64,000 bases of DNA. Source: Dipteris shenzhenensis. Taxonomy: Eukaryota > Polypodiophyta > Polypodiopsida > Gleicheniales. The DNA is taken from the NCBI GenBank assembly GCA_047967505.1, contig CM106538.1; one strand, 5' to 3'. The notes below the pieces were generated by a model. That model was not told where the DNA came from, did no database searches, and saw only the letters and a program-made list of their open reading frames with translations. Shown here piece after piece: positions 21,529 through 31,273 of this stretch; the stretch's first letter is position 1; every line of letters begins with the position of its first letter. The translations under genes were made by a program, and so were the position numbers.

Positions 21529-21994
21529 TAGACCATTCAAGGTCACAGAAACTAAATCATCATCTTCCATTGGCGACCCAATGGAAGCAAGTGCATCTGC
21601 AATCTTCTTCACCTTCATGTGGTAGTCATTGATGCTCATATTTTCTCTCTGCGCATTATGCAACTCCATCTTGAGCTGCATTTTCCTGGCTTGCATATTT
21701 GTGCTATACATTTTTGTCAAAGTATCCCATGCCTCCTTTAGTGTGCTTGCATCCTGAATATGCACAATCATAGAATCTCAAATACTGATAGACAGCTAGT
21801 ACATAACTTTCTTGGCTCTCTCATGCTAGCCTTTAAATGCTAGCATTAGGAATAACTGGTTCTTGTTTAGCTCCAGTAATGAACTCCCAATAGCCTTTTC
21901 CCTTAAGGAAATTTGTCATTCTAAACTTCCATGCTGGGAAGTTATTCTTGTCAAGCTTTTCAGTGACTATCTATGAAAGAGCATCAGATGCCAT
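21529..21994 (-). pseudogene. Copia gag N-terminal half, opposite strand
   Basis: Read from ATG at 21994: MASDALS, then KLDKNNFPAWKFRMTNFLKG (the tryptophan-bearing N-terminal gag segment), then IVHIQDAST, KEAWDTLTKMYSTNMQAR and INDYHMKVKKIADAL. It belongs to the same family as the gag at 40.7-41.5 kb, with which it is nearly collinear. At the codon after TLNGL it stops matching that copy and runs into the reverse complement of the plus-strand pol. At least two in-frame stops occur. Confidence 0.85.
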
Positions 21995-23880
21995 TATAGA
22001 ACACTGCAAAAATATTCTGTCACTACAAAAAACACAACTTTTGCCTCACAAGGGCAAATCTACAAAACTGACGAAAGTGGTTTGACCACACAGTCACTTC
22101 CTAGTGACGATTTTGCATCAACAGGCAATAAGAATTATTCTATCACTCCCAATATCTCTGCGCATAGGAATACGATGCAATTTTTGCGGCAACTTTTCAC
22201 CGACCCACAGAACAGTGGTCGCATAACAAAAACAGGGCACCTTTCTGAGTACCTGTGAAAAACTTCCGCCACCAAAATGGCCCCCGAAATGGCCTAGAAT
22301 CAAAAAAATAATACTGCCCTCTCCCGTAGCATATACTGCCCTCTCGTCGCACCATGAAGGGCATCCCAATCAGTGCACTCTTATAGACAGTGCACTCTTG
22401 CACTTTTCGGCTGTGCTACCTGCAGAGATTTGCTCCCAAACTCCAAAAAGGAAAGCAACACTGATCCTCTTACCAAGACACCGCGAACTTGGTTTGCTTT
22501 CTTGAGCTCCTTACTATGAACCGATCTCTCATACCATGTGAAGAGAGTGGGAGAGAAGTAAGGAGTCTCACTTGCAACTTTCTCACATGCACAAAGGGGG
22601 AATACACACAAAGGTGGAGGCTGAAAATAGTTTTCCTCTTCTTAGTTGTGAAAGCCCAAAAGAACTCTCTCTCTTAGTATAAAAGGAATAGATGAACCCT
22701 ATATGTGGGTCTCAAACCAAACTCAGCTAACCTAGGTGGCATACTAACTGAGCCACTAACTAGAGTACATAAAGATAGCTGTCATCCGACTATTATTCAT
22801 GGGCGGTGTACCAACCGCATCTGCAGCTAACAAGTCGGTGACATAAATGCACAACAGTCACCCTGGCATATCACCAGTGGAGCTCGATATCTCAACATGT
22901 GTAGCACCCCTAACTACCTATCGAGGTAAACATATAGAAAAGCATCTAAGATCTGATATCAAATGGAGACAAACAATTTGGAATGGAAATACATAGTGTA
23001 GATACAAAACATAGAGACTACAACAAGAACTCCCATCTATTGCAAAATCCATTATGAATGTATGAATGAACACAAGAGTCCGCAGACTACTGTATGGACC
23101 CTTCAAGAGTCACTAGCAATTGACTACCAGAAAAGTAGTTGCCATGCCTGCATTTCTTGGTATTCTTGGCTAACCCTGTGAGTGTTAATGCCTTAACAAG
23201 TTTCTCAACCATCATGCTAACACATAGTTGTTCCCATACAGTACATAGTAGTTATAGCAGTGTTTATCATATCTAAGCATTTCTATGTATTCCACATAGC
23301 AGTTATAGTATTGCTATCTATGAAACAGAGGTATAAAACCAGTATAATGATGGCTATATAGTAGTTAGCATAGGTAGCACTTAGCTTGGCCCTTCAATAG
23401 TATTAAATAACATTGCTAATCTATCAATTTGATCTACAAGACAAACAATTACCACAGTTTTTGATTTTCATTATATGACTGCTTGCTTGACACTTGCCAA
23501 ATGTTGAAGGGAGACAATGCTCACTTGTGGATTTTGATGCTATAGGTGGAGCTGTATTTGAGGTTCAAGTCAATGTTTTTGGATGCACAAACTGGTGAAC
23601 GTTCTTTCAAACACTTGACACCATTCTTTGTCAGGAAACTAAAAGATAAATTATGTGTTGTTCCATCTATCACGTGGACATGATGTTCTATAAAGATGCA
23701 ATAAATCGTATTCACTCTAAAAGTTTTGGATTTCATGGGAAGTCTTGTACATATAACTATCCTATTTGTTTTACTCAAGATCAATCAAGTGGATGTGGGC
23801 CCATAAGCACACATACAGTGGTGTGACAATCATGTTGGAGTCTATTCTATGACCCAAATTAGTCCATGGGGTTTTCCATA
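21995..23880 (-). other. Leader and flank of the minus-strand copia fragment; no gene recognised
   Basis: TGATATCAGATC (minus strand, plus 22,950-22,961) may be a decayed primer-binding site about 950 bases upstream of the gag ATG. Further out, 23,160-23,400 is rich in 'tagttatag' phrases. The frame at 23,521-23,784 shows no known domain. A CACTACAAAAAA motif at 22,022 is discussed among the rejected items. Confidence 0.3.
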
Positions 23881-23882
23881 AT

Positions 23883-24125
23883 TTGAAGTGCTTGAAAGGG
23901 GATTGCATGATGTGTGGAACAAAAAAAATGACTATCTATCCTCGTGAGCAGTCTTCCACAGAACATCTAGTTAAAATTAACTTTAAAAAAAATGTAGATG
24001 CAGATTTGAATGACCAGGGAAAGAAGAAAACCAGGAAGGTATTGACATACAAGGAGGTTGAGGGAAGGTATTGACATACATGGAGGTTGAAGTGTCTACT
24101 GCTGAAGATGTGAAACACAAGCGAG
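23883..24125 (+). pseudogene. Fragment with a CxxxxCxxC motif, unknown protein
   Basis: The frame reads CLKGDCMMCGTKKMTIYP, then basic and acidic residues, then KTRKVLTYKEVEG. The spacing C-x4-C-x2-C followed by a 'K-L-x-Y-K-E' end recalls repetitive, transposon-associated proteins of non-seed plants; this comes from memory and is weak. The right part is duplicated, with stops, in the second copy at 24,266. The LTR element at 24,426 inserted next to it. Confidence 0.25.
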
Positions 24126-24138
24126 AGAACTAATAAAG

Positions 24139-24207
<69 letters not shown>

Positions 24208-24435
24208 GCACACAATATAGCTACCTGTATACCATGTTGTATTGAACATAAGTATGAATATATAGTTAAAATTAACTTTTAAAAAAATGTAGATGCAGAT
24301 TTGAATGACCAGGGAAAGAAGAAAACCAGGAAGGTATTGACATACAAGTAGGTTGAAGGAAGGTATTGACATACATGGAGGTTGAAGTGTCTACTGCTGA
24401 AGATGTGAAACACAAGCGAGAGAACTAATAAAGTG

Positions 24436-24503
<68 letters not shown>

Positions 24504-24562
24504 GTGCACACAATATAGCTACCTGTATACCATGTTGTATTGAACATAAGTATGAATATATA
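23971..24562. repeat. 295-bp tandem duplication of an LTR end and its flank
   Basis: Copies at 23,971-24,265 and 24,266-24,562 both run from TTAAAATTAACTTT through CACAAGCGAGAGAACTAATA, a (GA)n tract and GTATACCATGTTGTATTGAA to AGTATGAATATATA. Each copy contains host flank plus the outer end of the LTR, so the duplication arose after the element inserted. Confidence 0.85.
24139..24204. repeat. (GA)n microsatellite
   Basis: A long uninterrupted GA run. The equivalent run lies at about 24,437-24,502 in the second duplicate and at about 28,100-28,161 in the other LTR, so the tract is part of the LTR. Frames of alternating Ser-Leu across it are artefacts. Confidence 0.95.
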
Positions 24563-24636
24563 CATGAGTACCCCTTAGGGTTAGGGTTTTCCCTTCATGC
24601 CCTATCTAGATAGTGCAATTTACACTATCCTCAACA
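24426..24636 (-). repeat. 3' LTR (left) of the coding-poor element
   Basis: On the minus strand it starts TGTTGAGGATAG at 24,636 and ends CCACTTTATTA at 24,426. The other copy ends TGATCA there, so the terminal CA has mutated to TA. Confidence 0.8.
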
Positions 24637-24645
24637 CCCTCTTAA
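24637..24645 (-). promoter_or_regulatory. Polypurine tract
   Basis: TTAAGAGGG on the minus strand, directly before the LTR start TGTTGAGG. Confidence 0.7.
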
Positions 24646-27600
24646 ATTGAACAAGGTAGTAGAGGGCACATGTACAAGATCTTTTTGTGTTTCATTTGGT
24701 GCATATGATAGCATCCCAAACTAAAAAATAAAACTGGAAAGAATCAAAGTAGTATGTGCATGTGTGAGCACATTGACTACGTAGAGGAATCATATACAAT
24801 CAGTTCAACTTATGATCCTATAAATAGATGTACATTGCCCCCTCTTAAGTTGTGGGTCATCCTTTTCCTTTGGGAATAAAACCAAGAAAACAGGATAAAG
24901 GGAAGAGAAAGGAAATATACAAAAAGTAAATTCCACCTTGATCAAAGACTGGTTGATCAAAAGATGACTACGTACATGATTGTATGTATGGCTGTGTGCT
25001 GAACATGTCATAAGTTGCCATGGACTGTGCAGCTTCTCTATAGAAGATGCATTCGGATCTGAGGCTATTCAATGTAGCTATGGAAGCATTCAGTAGGTTG
25101 AAAAGAACTAACAGTAATGGTGGAGGTATGTTGCAGTAAAGTAATCTCTATCTTATGATGTGGCATCAAAGAAGACTGCATAGTTGGTGTGGATAGAGTG
25201 ATCCAGGGGCTCCATCAAAGCTAAGGCCGAAGGTGCAGGTATGATACTCTGCTCTACTGAAGAAGAGGCCCGTAAAACTAACAAGGCATGGTGGCCTATC
25301 AAACCTAATGTGTGCATGGCTAAGCATCCATCGGCATAGGATGTAGCATCTATCAAAGACTCATCAAGTAGGAGCTGACAATATAAAGGCCTAGAAGCTT
25401 GAAACACAACTAAAATATCATAAGATATCCCAGAAGCATATGAGGTGCCGAATGTTGATGTCGGGATAGATATGTAGTCCTAATTCCACCCACTAATCTA
25501 ATGCAATGATGCATAAATATCCTCATCTTGAGGAATGATCTACTGATTGACGGAGGTGGCGATCACTGGGATGCAAGGGTGGTACAATGTGGCATAGCTG
25601 AGCTGATGTTGGAATGTCTTATAGATTGATATTCTAATCCGTACTACTTGTGGAACTACTTGTGGAATTTGTGTCCAAGGATGTAGTATGCTCCATGTCA
25701 AAGTGAAGGCATTAGTGATGGAAGCTCAAATGGAATCACTTGAGGAGTTGAATGCACTATGGCATATATCTGCACATGCTACTGGAGATGTGAGTGCCTC
25801 GTATTGTGATGACTTACATATTGAATAATTGCATTATCAATGAACTGCTGCTACTTATCAGCATTTGGTAAGATAGTAAATGGAGTCAGATCCATGCATG
25901 AAAGTGATTGTTGTACATCACTAGAATCACACTGTGTTGATGTACATGGGATTGCCTTGTGCTAAGGGCATACCGTCAAATGTGCCTCAGGCTGAGGGAT
26001 TACCAAGAAATGTGCATGATAAAAAACTATGGTTTGATCCATGCTAATGTGTGGAACATCTGTGTCCAATCTCTCAAGCCCAACGAGGCTTGAGTCTACA
26101 TCATAGACTGGTACGTATCCTATGGCAATGAATGGTTGAAGTAGATTCTCTTTTCGTTCATGTATCTCATCTAGAGTCATGACTGGTGTATCATCAAATG
26201 CGTGAAGTGAAGAACTCCATGCTAGAGGTAGTCTAATGCTATGTGCAAGAGGCTTAACCATGTACTGACAAGAGGGTCTACCCATGAGAACACTGTAAAA
26301 GCTGCCACTAGGGCTTACACTTGAGCTACCACTGGGGGCTTACGCTAATCTGTAAGTCTGAACCCAATCATGTGATGGAAGGATTGTTTTGTGCCAAGGA
26401 TCAGACTTGTAGTAAGGTGATGACAATTGTGTGTTGCGAGTAGCCAAGAGGTTGTACAAGGTTGATGTGTATCTTTAGGAACCAATGCCAAAAAGTGGTC
26501 AACAATGTGTGACTTTACATGGGTGGCATGTGTCTGTGCAAATGTGCACAAATTTGAATCCAAGGAGGATCACTCTGCCAAGTGCCAAACTAACATGCTG
26601 AACGTTTGAATGTCGAGAGTATTAATGAACTGGTGTCATATGTGTGAATGTGTACACTAATGATAGATGCGATGGGATTGATGCCAATGGGAGCTAATTG
26701 GTGGAGTTTAATCTCCTCTATGGTAGTTCTAGTCTATAGATAGACTACACACGTCAAAGCACAAAATGTAAGAAATGAATTTATATGGATTCATTTTATG
26801 TATTGGGTGGCTGTAATGGTTCACAAAGTGGTTTCAATGATGAGGATTCAATGATGCTGACCTATTTCAAATTAAAAAAGAAAAGTTACGGCTCCCGGGA
26901 GGATGGCCAAACTTCGAGCACAAGAGAGTGGTAAAAAATGATGATGTGGATGGAAGGTGATGTGGTAGTGTGGGTCACATGCTATGTGCAAAGGTGTGCC
27001 TATGTGCCATTAAGTGCTGAGGTGGTGCATGGTGACATGGCACTATGTGTTCACATGCAACAACAAAAAGGTGCCTATGGAGAGGCAAGTGTGCCTCAAT
27101 AGGGCTGTGCCACATGGCATGCTAGGGTGGTGAATGCTAACATGGCATTGCCTTTGTGGATGCTGTGTGCACAGATGATGTGGTAGTGCCATGTGTCTTG
27201 CTAACGTTACAATAAGATAAGGTGCCACATGTCCCTTTGTAGTGGTGCCACGTGTCCCTTACAAGTGGTGCCACATGTGCACTAAGCTAACCAACCCTAT
27301 CCATTGGTTGACTTGGGTTAGTCTTAGTTAGTTTGAGCCAACCTCTTATCTTCAGGGACTACCACGTGTTAATCAATGAGGTGACTAATCCATGTGCCAC
27401 TCTATTGGCCAGTCTAGTGTGGATAGAATTCTTTGGAATCTACTAGATTTTGACAAAATATTCAGAGAATCGTTGGAATATATCGAGGTGCTAATGGAAT
27501 CTATGAAAGATTCCATTGATGAAGGTTCTCTTGTTACTATTCTCTGTGCATGCTGTGCATGTTTGTGTCGCCAGTGTGGAGTTTGCGAGGGTGACTGTTG

Positions 27601-28065
27601 GGCTTGTTGTTGAGTTTGTAGGACGCTGGAGCTCATCATTTGGGACAGCATTGTAGAGGTCATTGTGGAGCTAAAAGAGCATTTATTGGGATGGTGCTTG
27701 GTCATTTAGCCATACAGATGATGTAGTGTTTGTAGACTATTTTCCACAGAGGCGATGCGGTGTTGGAAGTTTGGTTCTGTTGGCTCGTAGGTCACTTGTG
27801 TTGGATGCTAGAGCTCGACGGCTATGCTTGACGTAAGAGCCATGAAGTCATTACTAGGAAGCATGAAGAGGAAGATGATCTCTACAAGAAGAGAAAAAGA
27901 AGTGAAGAAGGTGCCTTAGATGGAGGGCTTATGCCTTGACTAAACCAAGGGCTTACACACTCTCTCGGAAAACTCTCTCACGAAGATCTCACACTCGGAG
28001 GAGTGTGCCTTGCAGAAAGAGGGCTTGGTGCCTTGGCAAGATGCAAGGGCTTGGAAGCACCTGGT

Positions 28066-28077
28066 GCTCTGATACCA
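28066..28077 (-). promoter_or_regulatory. Primer-binding site (initiator Met tRNA)
   Basis: TGGTATCAGAGC on the minus strand, immediately after the LTR end TGATCA at 28,078. Confidence 0.88.
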
Positions 28078-28099
28078 TGATCAAGTGGGGGGAGATAGA

Positions 28100-28168
<69 letters not shown>

Positions 28169-28311
28169 GAGTGCACATGATATAGCTACCTATACACTAT
28201 GTTGTATTGAACATAAATAAAAATATATATACATGAGTACCCCTTAGGGTTAGAGTTAGGATTTTTCCCTAATGCCCTGTCTAGATAGTGAAATTTACAC
28301 TATCCTCAACA
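28078..28311 (-). repeat. 5' LTR (right) of the coding-poor element
   Basis: On the minus strand it starts TGTTGAGGATAG at 28,311 and ends CCCCACTTGATCA at 28,078. It has the same body as the left LTR, with a (GA)n tract of different length plus (GATA)n, and several substitutions, so the insertion is not recent. Confidence 0.85.
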
Positions 28312-28451
28312 AGAACTAGGAGGAAAAGTAGGACCGCAAGCAACAAAGTTCGTTTAGGCAATAAAGATGCCATTGGTTACCTATTGCCATGGATGGAACC
28401 AAACTTGAAAATGGGTGAAGTGCCAGCAGGAGAACTAGGAGGAAAAGTAGG
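28312..28451. repeat. 22-bp direct repeat, 118 bp apart
   Basis: AGAACTAGGAGGAAAAGTAGG followed by A occurs at 28,312-28,333 and 28,430-28,451. The first copy begins with the target duplication of the neighbouring element. Confidence 0.8.
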
Positions 28452-28879
28452 AGAATCCTATACTCATAAATTACAAGAAGGGTCAATGCATGATTAGGTG
28501 TATCCACTCATGAAACTATTTTAGGCGTAGTTTTGGGGCCATAACACCAAGCACTGTTGGGTGATATTTTGAGTTTTGGGTGGGCTCATGCTCTTATTGG
28601 AAATTTTCCCGATGTAATGATTGCCTTACAAGCATAGTCTCTGTGCTGCATCTTTGTACATTAGACTGTCCATAGTCTATCCTATCATCTACCTGCAACT
28701 CGTTGCTAGCTGTCATACCCACAGCTCGCTAGCTATCATCTACCTATAGCTTGCAACTTGTCATCTATCTATAGCTTACCACATGTAATCTATGTGTAGC
28801 TCATCCATGCTGATCTAGATTTGAAACTCTTACATTGGCTTGGTGTGAACACCATGCTAGTTCTTGGAGGTTGCTGTAG
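28452..28879. other. No gene recognised
   Basis: Between 28,680 and 28,800 there are loose repeats of 'atctacctatagcttgc'. No domain is visible in any frame. Confidence 0.5.
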
Positions 28880-29440
28880 CTACTCCTAATTAAACCAAAG
28901 AAAATGTAATTGCATTAATTGGTTGGGTCATGTGAGATCTGCTTTGGAGTCCTACAATTGTTCATATATTTTAAAGAGTTTTAAACAAGTGGTTAAAAGT
29001 TAATCCTAAATGAAGGGAAAGGTATTTCCTTGTGCAACCACTACGTTTGTTATATTTTAGTGAGGGTTGTAGCTAATCCTAAACCAAGGAAGATGTATTT
29101 CCTTGCAGCAGTCGTGCTGGTTAAACATTTTCCTTCATTTAAAAGTGAATCCTAAATGAAGGAAAATGTGTTTTCTTGCACAACCACCATGATGGTTCTA
29201 TTTTAGTGGGGCTTCTTACACTGGTTCTTGGAACTATTTCCGTGTTACTTGTAGTTAATTCTAAAACCAAGGAAAATGTATTTTCTTGTGCAACACTAAT
29301 TCTATTTTAGTGTGGGCTGCAGTTTATCCTAAAACAACGAAAATGTATGTCATTGCAACTACCGCACTGGTTCTTGGAAATATTTTAGTGCTACTTGTAG
29401 TTAATCCTAAAACCAAGAAAAATGTGTTTTCGTGTGCACC
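28880..29440. repeat. Degenerate minisatellite, about seven units of 65-90 bp
   Basis: The phrase 'taatcctaaaccaaggaaaa' followed by 'tgtattttcttg' recurs near 28,885, 29,000, 29,070, 29,150, 29,250, 29,320 and 29,400, with variable spacing and substitutions. AAGGAAAATGTATTTTCTT is nearly self-complementary. Confidence 0.65.
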
Positions 29441-29519
29441 AATTAACAATTAGAAACACCGTTACCAGCAATGACTATGATAATTGTATTGATTATATTA
29501 AAGTTAAAACTTAAAAGAG

Positions 29520-30010
29520 ATTACACTTGGTGAGTATAACAACTTGGCCATTGCTGAGAGAAAAAGTTGAACAAAGATATTACATCCAAAGACAATTTAT
29601 AACAACTCAACAATTATTGAGAGATTCATCGAGAAAAAAACGAACAAAGGAGATTACATTTACATCCAAAGATGGTTTATAAAAACTTACAACTCAGTAA
29701 TTGCTTAGAGCCTCATGGAAAAAAAATTAAACAAAGATATTACATTAATAAAAAATCAACAATTGCTGAGAGCCATAGAGTCCAAAAGATTGCATCATTG
29801 AGCAAAAATAGAACAAAGAGATTACATGTACATCCAAAGATAGTTCATACAAACTAACAAGTCAACAATTGTTGAGACCCTGAACAAATGCGATTACACT
29901 TAGCAATTGCTGAGAGCCTTAGAGCCCAAAAGATTACATTCAATGAGGATAACCACTTAGCCATTGCTGAGTAGTTATGAGCCTCATTGAGCAAACGTTC
30001 CAAAGAGGAT
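29520..30010. repeat. Second degenerate minisatellite, about 100-bp units
   Basis: 'acaaagagattacattt', 'acatccaaagatagtt' and 'caacaattgctgagagcc' recur in order about five times. The unit differs from the preceding array. Confidence 0.6.
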
Positions 30011-30699
30011 ATTTGTGCAAATCAGTATTACTAATTGCTGATAGACTGCTATATATTTATGCATTCACATAAGCCAGCCCCAGCTTACTGCATCCAAATT
30101 TTTGGGGAGCCGATAGAGGAGAGAATGGAGAGATGCACAAATTCAAGACTCAGAATTCAACCCCCCAAATTCATTAGAAAATTGTGCTATGAAAATCCTT
30201 AGCCCTTCATCAACGTTTGCAAGGAATCCATAGAGCATAGCCATAAAGAAGTTAGTTGTGTGCATGCCATCCAAGGTGGTGATATGGAGATGTGGGGGAG
30301 ATTACAAATACATTCTACAAGAGCAGGCATTTCACATCCTGGCAAGTGCAACACAATGACCTTGTATGAGAGAGAAGACAAGATTGGGATCACATTGTAT
30401 CAAGTAGGGTTATTAAAGTTGGATGCATTTCCTATAGTTCTTGGCATGGTGAAAAGACAGATCCAATATTTGGACATTTGCCTTAGAAAGTGGCTTCTGT
30501 GCAATAATTTTGGCTTTTGTCCTATAATTGATACATTTTATTATGTACAATTACTACATTTCATTTTGTACCTTTCTTGGTACAACTTATTTTGTTTTAA
30601 GGCACACTTGGTTTAGTTGGCATAAAGGACCAACCTGTTTTCAAGGAAATGTTCTTTTTTATATAATGGATAATAAAACATTATGATAATATGTAGATG
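30011..30699. other. No gene recognised
   Basis: The longest frame (30,260-30,616) has no motif I know and ends in a hydrophobic, A/T-rich stretch. I treat it as unannotated. Confidence 0.4.
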
Positions 30700-31216
30700 A
30701 CAAAATATGAAGAGGGGAGAGGAGAAGAGTGGAGATGAGGAGAGAAGGCACAACTAGAGAGCACACCATAAAGAACTAACTGTACACTAGATTTAGTTAA
30801 AAATGTAGAATATATACAAAACCATTTAGGGTTAGGGTTAGGGCATCTAACCCTTTCCTTTATAGCACTCTATTGGGTTAGTGCTATGCACATATGATCA
30901 CATGATGTTAAGCGTGATCTCTCAACACCTTCCCTCAAGATCAACATCATGAAGTAGGAAAAAATATGAAGAGAGGAGAGGAGAAGAGTGGAGATGAGGA
31001 GAGAGGGCACAGCTAGAGAGCGCACCACAAATGACTAACTATACACTAGATTTAGTTGAAAATGTAGAATATATACAAATCCATTTAGGGTTAGGGTTAG
31101 GGCATCAATCCTTTCCTTTATAGCACTCTATTGGGTTAGTGCTATGCACATATGATCACATGATGTTGAGCGTGGTCTCTCAACTCCTTCCCTCAAGATC
31201 AACGTCATGACGTAGG
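30700..31216 (-). repeat. Tandemly duplicated 3' LTR (about 259 bp per copy) of the 31-35 kb copia element
   Basis: Two copies run from AATATGAAGAG (30,704 and 30,963) to CTCTCAACA/T-CCTTCCCTCAAG (LTR ends at 30,927 and 31,185). On the minus strand the LTR starts TGTTGAGAG after the polypurine tract TTGAGGGAAGG, and both are inside the duplicated unit. Each LTR contains TTTAGGGTTAGGGTTAGGG (30,825 and 31,084). Confidence 0.7.
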
Positions 31217-31273
31217 CCTTCCCTCAAGATGATGATTCTGGGGAATCAAAGAAGGAATGAACAATACATTCCA

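Larger units (their letters stand above)
24426..28311 (-). mobile_element. Coding-poor LTR element (LARD-like), minus orientation
   Basis: The right LTR (28,078-28,311) and left LTR (24,426-24,636) share the body GTACCCCTTAGGGTTAG, the CTAGATAGTG segment and the end ACACTATCCTCAACA. AGAAC stands outside both ends (24,421-24,425 and 28,312-28,316), a perfect 5-bp target duplication. On the minus strand the primer site TGGTATCAGAGC touches the right LTR and a TTAAGAGGG polypurine tract touches the left one, fixing the orientation. The 3.4-kb interior has only short frames without recognisable retroelement domains. It is rich in 'gtgccacatgt' phrases and resembles the leader of the copia element at 31-37 kb, its possible helper. 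Confidence 0.85.

Noticed and set aside
22022-22180. CACTACAAAAAA followed by 'tttgcggcaac' as a second CACTA end
   Set aside because: The motif is suggestive, but no TTTTTTGTAGTG partner and no transposase frame were found, and a 12-base match can occur by chance. Also 'atttttgcggcaac' recurs at about 61,606 without any TIR.
24130-24510. Long Ser-Leu repeat proteins
   Set aside because: They are translations of the (GA)n microsatellite.
25300-25360. A SYADG string in a minus-strand frame as a reverse-transcriptase active site
   Set aside because: No other reverse-transcriptase motif surrounds it and the hydrophobic context is wrong.
30825-31102. TTTAGGGTTAGGG words as an internal telomere
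   Set aside because: Only about 2.5 units per site, and both copies lie inside a duplicated LTR.
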